Source of the DNA: a virus
Virus record (IMG/VR): IMGVR_UViG_3300030107_004068
Location: 1 to 57,712 of that record
DNA length: 57,712 nucleotides
Strand: one strand, 5' to 3'
Of the stretch, positions 48,765 through 55,848 are shown piece after piece; within the stretch, counting starts at the first letter, position 1, and each line of letters opens with the position of its first letter. The notes under the pieces are model-generated. The model saw only the letters and a list, made by a program, of their open reading frames with translations, made no database searches and had not been told where the DNA came from. Position numbers and translations under genes: made by a program.

Positions 48765-50081
48765 CTACTCTTCATTCAGAGAAACGTTGCAAAACCAAAT
48801 CTCTTCTTCAGCATCCCACTGAAGCATACTGTGCCCAGGCTCCCCGTCTGTTGGGACAAGGTAGACACCAGCGTTCTTCATTAGGATTGTTCGCTCAGCT
48901 ACGGTTTCTGTTCCATCATCATTGATAAGCTTGACGTAGACTACATCTTGTGTTTCTTCGTCACCTTCATCACCAGCATCACCCTCGTCTGCATACGACC
49001 ATGGGATATCATCGTCGATATCTGGCTCTGGCTGCTTGAGTCGGGGCAGGCCATCTGCGATGCTCGGCTCGTCTTCAGAGTCTTCGACTACTTCCTCGGC
49101 GTGGTTTACCTTTCGTCGAATCACCGTCTCTACCTTGTCGTTCTCGACAATCTCGACGGGCACGTCTTGATACCAGCCAGACACTGGGATGCCATCGATG
49201 CGCTTAGTCTTCTTCTTCCATCCAAGCGCCTTCATGGTTGCGCCAATCGATAGCTTGACCTTGTGAGACATGTCCTGCTCTGTTTCAGGAATCTCGATGT
49301 CATTTGCAATGAAGTCATAGCATTTGATAGCAAGCTCGAATGATGTGATTCCATTGTGAAGGTCTACATCATTAACGATACGAGCAGACAGTTCTTCGTC
49401 TGGCTTGACTCCGCTTCCCTTTCGCTTCTTCCTTGGGCTCTTTACAACCTCTGGCTCCTCAGACGTGAACTGCTCCATGTCATCGAACACATCATCAAAG
49501 TCGTTGGACTCTTCTTCAGCCTGTGATTCAACAGGAGGCTCTGCAGTAGTATTGAACGACCAATCCTTTGGTGGATACCAGCGATAGGCTCGAACACCAT
49601 TAGTCATCTGGCGACGACGCTCCCATCCCAGATTGCGTAGAGCTACACCGACAGCCTGTTCGAGTGTGCGATACCCAACGGTTGCATTCTTGTGAAGCAT
49701 GAAGCGATCGATCAGATTGGAGATCTCCATCCCAATAGATCCCTCGTCCAGCAAAGTATCAAGAAGCTCGGAATACTCACTGCCAAGGTTGTCCAGATCA
49801 GGACCAGACTTCTTTGTGGTAGCAGACTCTGTGTCTTCTGAACCGTTGTTGGCAGCAACAATCAGTCCCATCTCAACTTCCTCAAAGGTGAGAGTCTTCC
49901 CATAGGCTGCAGCCATGTAGACCAGAACATCAGCAATCGAGTGTTTGGTTGCTTTGTTTCCTCTGTCCATCAATCCTTTGCCGTTCTGGGTAAACCGACC
50001 GGTAAGGATGTTGTCGTTCATAGCTGCCAGATAGACGCTGTATGCGCCAACTGCCTTCTTAATCTTGTCAGCAGTTTCCAT
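48765..50081 (-). CDS. Acidic protein with two VapE-tail-like domains
   Basis: A 438-residue protein starting at ATG 50081 with GGAGG 7 bases upstream (a GTG two codons earlier is the alternative). Two copies of a roughly 60-residue module are visible: one ends VGVALRNLGWERRRQMTNGV RAYRWYPP, the other ends LSIGATMKALGWKKKTKRID GIPVSGWYQ. The VapE-type protein at 39774 has a third such module at its C-terminus (VGDIMRQLGFERSRRR, then RTYVWR). The linkers and the C-terminus are very acidic. It may bind DNA or the same partner as VapE. Family not recognised. Confidence 0.6.
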   Translation of the reverse strand: METADKIKKAVGAYSVYLAAMNDNILTGRFTQNGKGLMDRGNKATKHSIADVLVYMAAAYGKTLTFEEVEMGLIVAANNGSEDTESATTKKSGPDLDNLGSEYSELLDTLLDEGSIGMEISNLIDRFMLHKNATVGYRTLEQAVGVALRNLGWERRRQMTNGVRAYRWYPPKDWSFNTTAEPPVESQAEEESNDFDDVFDDMEQFTSEEPEVVKSPRKKRKGSGVKPDEELSARIVNDVDLHNGITSFELAIKCYDFIANDIEIPETEQDMSHKVKLSIGATMKALGWKKKTKRIDGIPVSGWYQDVPVEIVENDKVETVIRRKVNHAEEVVEDSEDEPSIADGLPRLKQPEPDIDDDIPWSYADEGDAGDEGDEETQDVVYVKLINDDGTETVAERTILMKNAGVYLVPTDGEPGHSMLQWDAEEEIWFCNVSLNEE

Positions 50082-50106
50082 TGTCACACCTCCAGTGTGT
50101 TCTTTT

Positions 50107-50514
50107 TTATTCCTCTACCATTACGGTAGTGGGTACAAGTTCTCTCATTAGTTTGGCAAGCGATTGCTTGTCTTCCTCTGTCGGGAGGCCTCGTGCAATG
50201 CGCTCAACAAAACCAAACAGCGGCTGTTCTCCACCGTCTATCAATCCATAGACCCAGTGCGTTGCTGCAGTGAATCCAAGAGGATGATCCAGGTCAATGA
50301 CCAAAGCATCCATTTGGCAGGGAATGCTCGTTCCCTTGTCATCGATGATCATGCAATGACTCTCGTGCTCATCACCCCATGGTCTTACAGTCAGACACAT
50401 GTTGTCTCGGACTGGGAATCCTTCTGGTGCTTTGTCATCCAGTAGCTTCACAGGAGTTCCGATCACAACATCCATCTGCTGCAAGGTTGGGATGTCTTCT
50501 ACCCATTCACTCAT
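50107..50514 (-). CDS. Conserved-looking small protein, function unknown
   Basis: A 135-residue protein with a GGAG-like signal before ATG 50514. It is mixed alpha/beta, with VVIGTPVKLLDDKAPEGFPV and QMDALVIDLDHPLGFTAATH as its most distinct parts, and is acidic. The operon comprises small genes between 50107 and 50810. No motif recognised. Confidence 0.5.
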   Translation of the reverse strand: MSEWVEDIPTLQQMDVVIGTPVKLLDDKAPEGFPVRDNMCLTVRPWGDEHESHCMIIDDKGTSIPCQMDALVIDLDHPLGFTAATHWVYGLIDGGEQPLFGFVERIARGLPTEEDKQSLAKLMRELVPTTVMVEE

Positions 50515-50810
50515 TATCGCTCCTTCCTTCGAGCTTCATAGCTTTCGTACTCAGCATCTTCCTTCAACTCTCGAAGGTGTTTGTGAAGGTTGTTGTATAC
50601 ATATTCTTCTTCGCATGGGGTAAGTTCGACCCTGTTGCCATCATCATCAATACAGTCGCCAATACTAATCTCTCCAGGGCTACCGGGCGAGTCCCATGTC
50701 TGTCTTTGTTCTTCAAGAAAGACGACATTGATGTGAACCTCAACCTCGTTGATGAGTTCACCAGAGTCGTCATAGACTTCTCTAAGCATTGTCATTGTTG
50801 TGTCTGCCAT
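50514..50810 (-). CDS. Small acidic protein, function unknown
   Basis: A 98-residue protein with AAGGAGGAAC before ATG 50810. It starts with a beta-like segment (TTMTMLREVYDDSGELINEV) and ends with a helical acidic/basic tail (ELKEDAEYESYEARRKER). It overlaps the next gene by one base. It lies directly behind a promoter with a GTAGCC/GGCTAC palindrome. Confidence 0.5.
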   Translation of the reverse strand: MADTTMTMLREVYDDSGELINEVEVHINVVFLEEQRQTWDSPGSPGEISIGDCIDDDGNRVELTPCEEEYVYNNLHKHLRELKEDAEYESYEARRKER

Positions 50811-50832
50811 TGTTCCTCCTTGTGGTGTTGGC

Positions 50833-50863
50833 GTAGCCTAACACGGCTACATCTAATAGTCAA
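50833..50863 (-). promoter_or_regulatory. Promoter with GTAGCC-N6-GGCTAC palindrome
   Basis: Reverse strand TTGACT (50863-50858), 17 bp, TAGGCT (50840-50835). The palindrome GTAGCC taacac GGCTAC (50833-50850) covers the -10 and spacer; an identical palindrome with a different centre lies at 52708-52725. Confidence 0.55.
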
Positions 50864-51066
50864 TGAATGTCTGCGTCCATGTTCGCAGATTGCAGGGCCA
50901 GCCTTGCGAACTCCCAGGCGCCCAGGTCCATCTCTGGATTGCGGTATTGGTTAACGTCTACAGCAAACTCCAACTGCTCTACGGCGTGGGTGATTGCGAA
51001 CAGAGCTTGCCACAACTGGTCAGCGTTTTCTGGGTTGATCTTAGGTGTGTTTTTCTTCTTAGTCAT
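50860..51066 (-). CDS. Small helical protein, function unknown
   Basis: A 68-residue protein starting at ATG 51066. A Lys-rich start (MTKKKNTPKINP) is followed by two helices (ADQLWQALFAITHAVEQLEF and LGAWEFARLALQSANMDADI). It overlaps the next upstream gene by four bases. Role unknown. Confidence 0.5.
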   Translation of the reverse strand: MTKKKNTPKINPENADQLWQALFAITHAVEQLEFAVDVNQYRNPEMDLGAWEFARLALQSANMDADIH

Positions 51067-51248
51067 TGTTGATTCCTTTCTTTGTTTTTGATTCGATGTT
51101 CTGCGCTTCTTGCGAGCTTGTGTAGTCCTTGTCGTTGTGCTTCTAAGAGCACCTCCTTTGGGTCATATCCATCCATCACAAGTGAAGTCCATGGGACTGT
51201 TCTCCTGTGTAGTCTTTCGTCAGTAAGATCCATTGCCTTTGTCTTCAT
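51063..51248 (-). CDS. Small basic protein, function unknown
   Basis: A 61-residue protein from ATG 51248 with AAGG 8 bases upstream. An alternative ATG at 51296 has a stronger GGAGG but would overlap the methyltransferase-like gene by 38 bp, so the start is unresolved. The protein is basic and helical (DPKEVLLEAQRQGLHKLARS). No motif recognised. Confidence 0.5.
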   Translation of the reverse strand: MKTKAMDLTDERLHRRTVPWTSLVMDGYDPKEVLLEAQRQGLHKLARSAEHRIKNKERNQQ

Positions 51249-51258
51249 TTCATTTGCC

Positions 51259-52680
51259 TTAGTAGATTGGTGTGACAATTGAAAAGCCGTGCTCATGTGG
51301 GTTTACCTCCCACTCGCTCAATGGTGACCTTCCGTTCGCGGACATGATTGCTCGGTTGGCTCTGTAGACATCTCTGAGGTTGAGCGCGTCAGGCTCTGGC
51401 CCAAAGTCTAAGCCCCAGTGTTCACACCCTGAAAGCAGCTTCTTTCTTGCCTCTTCGTACTTAAGGCCCTCTCTTGGTGCGAGCGTCAGGTGCAGGCCCT
51501 CAAGTTGCTTAAGGGCGTCATCGTATGTGCCCATCTTAAGGTGTGCCACCCATGCGGCCATTGTGCCCCTGGGAATATCAAAGACTTTGGCTGCAACCTT
51601 TGTCCCTACAAGCTGTGCATATCTTGCGGCGTATGGCCTGAGCGCCAGTTCTCCTTGCGATGCGGTGATGGCCCGGTAGTAGCCATAGGTTTTTGCGCCA
51701 TACTCAAAGTAAGAACATCCTTTGTACTCAGGCTGCTCTCTGCACAGCAGGTCAAGAACAATCCCGTGGGCAACAACGAATGTCATTGTGACGAACGGTG
51801 TGCCGTGCTGGTTTCCGTTTCTGCTGTGGTATCCAAGGAGCCCGCCTTGAAGTATTCCCATCGCAGCGTCAAGGTCTTGAACGGTTCCCCCAACCCTAAT
51901 CCTTCCACAGTTGAGGGCTTCAACCGCTTCCTCTTGAATCATTCTTGACATTAAGCATTCGCGCAGAACCTCCAACCTCGACACGCATGTTCCGAGATAG
52001 CTAATCTTTCCGCCTTTCGTTACCGCGTTACGCAAAGCCATGTCAGAAACTGTGCGATGTTTCCCGTTGCGCCTTGCTTCATGCCACTCTCTTAGAAGAG
52101 ACTGCTCTCCAATGTCGATGAGCTTGCGGGGCTCGAATGGTCCGTTCATCATCATGCGTGCAGCAATCTCATTTCCAGTAGACCTGAACTGTTTTGCGTA
52201 CATCTTTCGCAGGTTGCGAGGCAGCTTGGACACCACCTTACCGTTGGCCCGCTTATACTCTCGGCCCTTCAGCATTGTGACTGAGAGAATCAATGGCTGG
52301 CTCTTGTCTGCGTTGTTGATGACATTGACCAGCGTGTTGATATTTGGCATGGTCAAGCCGCCGCAGAAGTCTACGTGTGCCATGTTGTAATGCACGTTTG
52401 GGTTCTTTACTACCGACCCAAGTTGTCCATGCATCACCTTCATGCCTGGAAACCTCTGCCTACACTTGTCAACGCTGTCTTTCGACATGTCCACTGCGGT
52501 GATTTTATCGTGGTCGATACCCCAACCATCGAGAGCAGATAGGTCGCCACCGTCACCGGCAAGGACAAGGATGCCATCGTTGCTCATGTTGAGCCAGTTT
52601 GCGAAGTAGAACATCTGGTGCCACATCCTGCACCTGGTGATTTTCTTTCCAGGGCTGTCGCCCTTGTATGTACTGCTCAT
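51259..52680 (-). CDS. Putative SAM-dependent methyltransferase-like protein
   Basis: A 473-residue protein with AAAGGAG before ATG 52680. Residues 35-110 look like a class I methyltransferase: ILVLAGDGGDLSALDGWG (motif I), KITAVDMSKDSVDKC (motif II Asp) and MAHVDFCGGLTMPNI in the place of a motif IV. The remaining 350 residues are a large unfamiliar part with DIPRGTMAAWVAHLKMGTYD. The first residues are basic (YKGDSPGKKITRCRMWHQMF). It could modify DNA, RNA or protein. The usual DPPY/NPPY motif is not visible. Confidence 0.55.
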   Translation of the reverse strand: MSSTYKGDSPGKKITRCRMWHQMFYFANWLNMSNDGILVLAGDGGDLSALDGWGIDHDKITAVDMSKDSVDKCRQRFPGMKVMHGQLGSVVKNPNVHYNMAHVDFCGGLTMPNINTLVNVINNADKSQPLILSVTMLKGREYKRANGKVVSKLPRNLRKMYAKQFRSTGNEIAARMMMNGPFEPRKLIDIGEQSLLREWHEARRNGKHRTVSDMALRNAVTKGGKISYLGTCVSRLEVLRECLMSRMIQEEAVEALNCGRIRVGGTVQDLDAAMGILQGGLLGYHSRNGNQHGTPFVTMTFVVAHGIVLDLLCREQPEYKGCSYFEYGAKTYGYYRAITASQGELALRPYAARYAQLVGTKVAAKVFDIPRGTMAAWVAHLKMGTYDDALKQLEGLHLTLAPREGLKYEEARKKLLSGCEHWGLDFGPEPDALNLRDVYRANRAIMSANGRSPLSEWEVNPHEHGFSIVTPIY

Positions 52681-52704
52681 GATGTTTCTCCTTTGTGGTG
52701 TAAT

Positions 52705-52733
52705 ATTGTAGCCTGCCTTGGCTACGGTGGTCG
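52705..52733 (-). promoter_or_regulatory. Weaker promoter with second GTAGCC/GGCTAC palindrome
   Basis: A TACAAT-like -10 on the reverse strand (52710-52705) has only a poor -35 (CGACCA, 52733-52728). The palindrome GTAGCC tgcctt GGCTAC (52708-52725) sits between them, in the same place relative to the -10 as at 50833-50850. Confidence 0.45.
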
Positions 52734-52734
52734 G

Positions 52735-52923
52735 TCAGATTCTGTCCGTGTTCCTTGTGGCAATGTTCTGAGCCCTTACGATCTTCGATGAAGTGCTCTC
52801 GTTAGGTGGTGGTCGGCACTCCTGTTGCTCGACCATCGTTGGGTTTGGTTTGTGACATGCTCTGCAAACGTGCAGGTCATCCCAGTAGGTATCGTATGCA
52901 TTACAGCATTCAGTCCGCAGCAT
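52735..52923 (-). CDS. Small zinc-ribbon protein
   Basis: A 62-residue protein starting at ATG 52923 with GAGGAGG 6 bases upstream, overlapping the previous gene by 14 bp. ECCNAYDTYWDDLHVCRACH holds a CC/CxxC zinc ribbon; the rest is Ser/Thr/Asn-rich and disordered. A nucleic-acid or protein-binding adaptor is likely. No family name recognised. Confidence 0.55.
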   Translation of the reverse strand: MLRTECCNAYDTYWDDLHVCRACHKPNPTMVEQQECRPPPNESTSSKIVRAQNIATRNTDRI

Positions 52924-53500
52924 CGATTGCCTCCTCGTCCTCTTCGTCGCACTTGTCTCGGAAGGCTTGGAACTCAGCATGAGTTGCAGAGGTAGGGGTG
53001 AACCCAGCCCTCAGCATCTGTTCTGACGAGAGCTTACAGAAGGACTCTTCGGACCCAGTGGTAGGCCAACGCTCCGCCTCATCGTACACTTCTTTGGCGT
53101 GGCGAAGGATCTCACGGTCACGGTCGAAGCCAGCAACTATAGTGCCTGGACGGTCAACGAACCGCTCGAAGTTCTCAATCATATCGCCCAGCGCGAGCAA
53201 CACCTTGTCCTCTTTGGCCTCTTTCTTTTTGTGAAAGGTCCGTGCTCCACACGCTTCCCCATAGATAGATGCGAGTTCGTGTACGCCGATGTCCCAGGCT
53301 TTGAGGTTCTCATCGTCCAGTTGACACAGGTGATTCCAAAGGTGGTACACAGCGTCAGCCAGATTCTCCAGGTACTCACGAGAGTCGTGTGTCCGGCATG
53401 GTAGACCAGCGTTGGTAAGCAGCGAAATAATATAGAGCGCACGAGAGTCCAGGTTTTCGTGGTCAGCAAGATCTTGAAGTGCGTGTTGTTTTTCAGACAT
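52910..53500 (-). CDS. Helical acidic protein, function unknown
   Basis: A 196-residue protein. ATG 53500 has GGAG about 10 bases upstream. Long helices with mixed charge (DDENLKAWDIGVHELASIYG), a HKKKEAKEDK patch and an acidic C-terminal tail (CDEEDEEAIDAAD). Belongs to the operon starting at 54433. No motif recognised. Confidence 0.5.
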   Translation of the reverse strand: MSEKQHALQDLADHENLDSRALYIISLLTNAGLPCRTHDSREYLENLADAVYHLWNHLCQLDDENLKAWDIGVHELASIYGEACGARTFHKKKEAKEDKVLLALGDMIENFERFVDRPGTIVAGFDRDREILRHAKEVYDEAERWPTTGSEESFCKLSSEQMLRAGFTPTSATHAEFQAFRDKCDEEDEEAIDAAD

Positions 53501-53514
53501 GTTGTTGTTTCTCC

Positions 53515-53877
53515 TCATCCGTAGATGACGCTGCCGAAGCAGGCTTGTTGGGTGATAGCGTCTGCGATGTCAGAACCGACATCAGCGCAGCAATGGTTGT
53601 GTACAAGGTTGTCGATTGCGGACATGTAGTAGCTGTTGAGCGTGCGCTCGGTGAACAGTTGAACCACCGCACGCTCGGTTGCGGCGCGGGTGATTGTCTT
53701 CTTGATGTGGACTCGCTCACCAGTTTCGAGCTTGGTCTTCATGCTATCAACGATGGTGTAGCCCCGGCGTGCCGGTTCCATAGAGCGGGCCCAATAGCTG
53801 ATGCCGTAGTCAGCCATGTCCATGATGGCTTCGAAGTCCTCATCGGTGAGGTTGAACTTGAGTTTGATTGTGGCCAT
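53515..53877 (-). CDS. Small mixed alpha/beta protein, function unknown
   Basis: A 120-residue protein. ATG 53877 shares its A with the stop of the upstream gene. The N-terminus reads MATIKLKFNLTDEDFEAIMD; the middle RAATERAVVQLFTERTLNSY is helical; the C-terminus has CCADVGSDIADAITQQACFG. Family not recognised. Translational coupling links it to the two genes upstream. Confidence 0.5.
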   Translation of the reverse strand: MATIKLKFNLTDEDFEAIMDMADYGISYWARSMEPARRGYTIVDSMKTKLETGERVHIKKTITRAATERAVVQLFTERTLNSYYMSAIDNLVHNHCCADVGSDIADAITQQACFGSVIYG

Positions 53878-54266
53878 CACTTGGCTCCTACTGGGTTCAT
53901 GGACTCACTCAGTTGGTCCATCTTGTCGTTGGTCTGTTGGTACAGTTCATACCGCTCTGCATCCCACTCGAACTGGAGGCCATCGAACCATGCGAACTTG
54001 TTGTCCAGCGCCTCTTGCAGCAGACGTGCATGCATCTTGAGTCGAGCCTGCGTTGAGCCCAGGTTTGAAGTCCCGGCAAAGTTAGGCAGGTTGCGGATGT
54101 CGAACTCGTGTCCCAAGTATTCGTCAAGGTCTATGGTGTACCACCATGTCAGCCTTAGCTCGATGTTCTCGTCTTTGTAGACGTGGTACACAGGGCGCAC
54201 CTCACCGCTCTCACGGTCAGTGCAAATCATAAAGGCTTCCTCTGGTTTTACGTATGCGAGTGGCAT
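53877..54266 (-). CDS. Small protein, function unknown
   Basis: A 129-residue protein starting at ATG 54266 with GGAGG 6 bases upstream. Beta-rich N-terminal half (VYHVYKDENIELRLTWWYTI), helical C-terminal half with LKMHARLLQEALDNKFAWFD. It overlaps its neighbours by one base on both sides. No motif recognised. Confidence 0.5.
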   Translation of the reverse strand: MPLAYVKPEEAFMICTDRESGEVRPVYHVYKDENIELRLTWWYTIDLDEYLGHEFDIRNLPNFAGTSNLGSTQARLKMHARLLQEALDNKFAWFDGLQFEWDAERYELYQQTNDKMDQLSESMNPVGAK

Positions 54267-54433
54267 CACTCACCTCCTTCGCTGTTGATAGATTGCAGGA
54301 GAACATCAAAGGTTTCCTGGCTGCCGACGATGCCACGCTCGTCCTCAGTCAAGTGATGGAAGTTTCCCTCTACAGCCTCAAGCAGGTAGCAGAGGAGCGC
54401 GTTCTTTATCTGGTCAAGCTCTTGAGTAGTCAT
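54266..54433 (-). CDS. Small helical protein, function unknown
   Basis: A 55-residue protein. ATG 54433 agrees with the promoter, whose -10 lies at 54474-54469; a longer in-frame form from 54466 would begin at the transcription start. Helical (TTQELDQIKNALLCYLLEAV). First gene of the operon transcribed leftwards from the 54497 promoter. Confidence 0.5.
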   Translation of the reverse strand: MTTQELDQIKNALLCYLLEAVEGNFHHLTEDERGIVGSQETFDVLLQSINSEGGE

Positions 54434-54465
54434 GGGTTGTTTCTCTCTAAGTGTTGTGGTGAACA

Positions 54466-54639
54466 CTAAATATAGTCTTTGTTGTCGAGGGTGTCAACAG
54501 GTTTTATTAAATAGTTTGACCTTACATTAATAATCTTTGACCCGACATGTGATTGCTGGACATGGTTAGCGTGGGCATTGCGGACCATATAAGGGTAGCT
54601 GAGTGGGGGGATAATGTCAATAACTTTCTGCTTGGTCAT
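54466..54639 (-). CDS. Possible 57-aa protein overlapping the promoter
   Basis: A reverse frame from ATG 54639 to TAG at 54468-54466 encodes MTKQKVIDIIPPLSYPYMVR ... with a reasonable composition. A GGA lies 7 bases before ATG but the signal is weak. Its end covers the TTGACA promoter and -10. It may be a real small gene or chance; I see no independent promoter. Confidence 0.3.
   Translation of the reverse strand: MTKQKVIDIIPPLSYPYMVRNAHANHVQQSHVGSKIINVRSNYLIKPVDTLDNKDYI
54469..54497 (-). promoter_or_regulatory. Strong sigma70 promoter for the 52.7-54.4 kb operon
   Basis: Reverse strand TTGACA (54497-54492), 17 bp, TATATT (54474-54469), a near-perfect match. It drives the genes from 54433 leftwards. 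Confidence 0.85.
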
Positions 54640-54657
54640 GGTTTTGTCCAGGGTAGT

Positions 54658-54850
54658 GGGACAGTTGGCCCTACAGGGGGACAGGCTAAAATGTAGGTTC
54701 TACCTGCTTTACTTTACTGTCCTTACTTGTCCCTACCTTAGTAGTCTAATAGGTAAATAAGTATGGGGTTATTATAATAATGTGTGTAATAATAGGTACG
54801 CAAAGTACTTTATAGGGGGGAGGGGGGGACAGGGGGACAGGTAGGGACAG
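54658..54850. other. Gene-free block with GGGACAG repeats around an AT-rich core: origin candidate
   Basis: Within the 421-bp stretch 54434-54854 the only other elements are the promoter and the weak 57-aa frame. GGGACAG occurs at 54658-54664, 54678-54684, 54826-54832, 54834-54840 and 54844-54850, with the inverted TTGTCCC at 54727-54733. Between them, about 54735-54815 is AT-rich with many TAATA steps. This looks like iterons around a melting region. No DnaA box is seen. Function is inferred. Confidence 0.45.
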
Positions 54851-54854
54851 AGCC

Positions 54855-55295
54855 CTATTCGTCGTCTATGTCCACTATAGGCTCTATGACTCCAGTAGGA
54901 TGACATAGAAGGTACAGACGAATGCCCTCAGACTCCCAATGCTTGCTCAGTATCGTTGACCAACCATGCAGCAAGTCTAAGGCATACCTCTTGATACCCG
55001 CTGTGCCCTTCATCCAGTTAAACACCCAACGCTCTTTGCTGCCTACTAATGATGCGAAACTACCTAAATCGCCCTCCCGGCCCAGACTCTCCTCAATCTC
55101 GCGATACAATAGGTACAGACGTACACCGCATGCCTGAACCTCGGACTTCAATAATGAACCATCAAGATGAACCGATACATCCTCAAAGAACTGCTCCCGC
55201 TCCTGGGGACTCGCAACACCAGTCGTCCGCTGAACCAACCGAAGAGCACGCAACCAAGGCCTGCCGCCTGAAAAATGTCCGTCGCCTCGCCTCAT
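54855..55295 (-). CDS. Helical protein with HTH-like part
   Basis: A 146-residue protein. ATG 55295 has GAGGAGG 7 bases upstream, better than the longer form from 55349. The centre (LGSFASLVGSKERWVFNWMK, then GIKRYALDLLHGW) looks like an HTH fold. The C-terminus is acidic (VIEPIVDIDDE). It is placed beside the repeat-flanked block, so an origin-binding role is conceivable. Family not recognised. Confidence 0.5.
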   Translation of the reverse strand: MRRGDGHFSGGRPWLRALRLVQRTTGVASPQEREQFFEDVSVHLDGSLLKSEVQACGVRLYLLYREIEESLGREGDLGSFASLVGSKERWVFNWMKGTAGIKRYALDLLHGWSTILSKHWESEGIRLYLLCHPTGVIEPIVDIDDE

Positions 55296-55743
55296 TAAAT
55301 GGCCTCCTCGGTTTGACACATAACGTATTGTCCCAAAACCAAATGCCATGGATTAATCGTTATTCTGCCTGCGGTGGAAAATGGGTTCGTGCGGCCTTCG
55401 CAAATGTCCGTCCATCCGTTTGGGACAACGCATTTCTGCAACACGCCCATAGTATAGGTTTAACCCGCAATATCGACAGGCACGTTCGGCTCCAGTCCCT
55501 CGTCAACCCGAAAACTGCGGAGAGTGAGGGTGCGTCAGCCTCCCGGCGAGTGCGCAAAATCCTGCGTCGTGGTCGCCGCCGACAACAGGGCTGAGCCCCC
55601 AGAGCGAGCGCCTGCCTGGAGTGGGTGATGCCGAGCTGGTTCCACTGCGTCACCATACCCGGAGAGCGCGCGCGCGTGCGTTGAATGATAGGGCGCGGGG
55701 TTGAGGCGACGGGGGAAGGACAAGAACCCCCGCCGCCAGGTTG
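55296..55743. other. Gene-poor GC-rich stretch
   Basis: About 450 bases without a gene I can support. It holds the inverted pair TTGTCCCAAA (about 55329) and TTTGGGACAA (about 55421) and the first copy of the (GC)n element at 55666-55696. A forward frame reaching 55594 exists but overlaps the reverse gene and has no ribosome-binding site, so I do not annotate it. Confidence 0.45.
55666..55696 (-). repeat. (GC)n element, copy 1 (divergent)
   Basis: An alternating GC run followed by a TGATAGGGC box, as in copies 2 and 3. The rest of the element, including the UNCG hairpin, is absent here. Confidence 0.5.
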
Positions 55744-55848
55744 CTACGACATCAGCCGTAGCGCAACCCCCAGCATTATATAGACCATGGCGATGTACGC
55801 CAGTGTACAAACGATATTCAATAGCAGTTCGGAAGCTCGGGCCATCAT
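55744..55848 (-). CDS. 34-aa single-pass membrane peptide
   Basis: A 34-residue frame, MMARASELLLNIV continuing CTLAYIAMVYIMLG, starting at ATG 55848 with GGAG 6 bases upstream. The start overlaps the preceding stop (ATGA), so translation is coupled. Nearly the whole peptide is one membrane helix. It may be a small membrane regulator or accessory of the upstream gene. The coupling and the Shine-Dalgarno make it more than chance. Confidence 0.55.
   Translation of the reverse strand: MMARASELLLNIVCTLAYIAMVYIMLGVALRLMS

Noticed and set aside
53479-54180. Forward frame of 233 codons
   Set aside because: Lies opposite two well-supported, coupled reverse genes (53515-54266) with good Shine-Dalgarno sequences. 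It is Ser/Cys-rich like a typical antisense shadow.
55049-55594. Long forward frame of 181 codons
   Set aside because: It overlaps the reverse gene at 54855-55295 for half its length, has no ribosome-binding site and is basic and low in structure. The 83-codon tail after 55346 also lacks a start signal.
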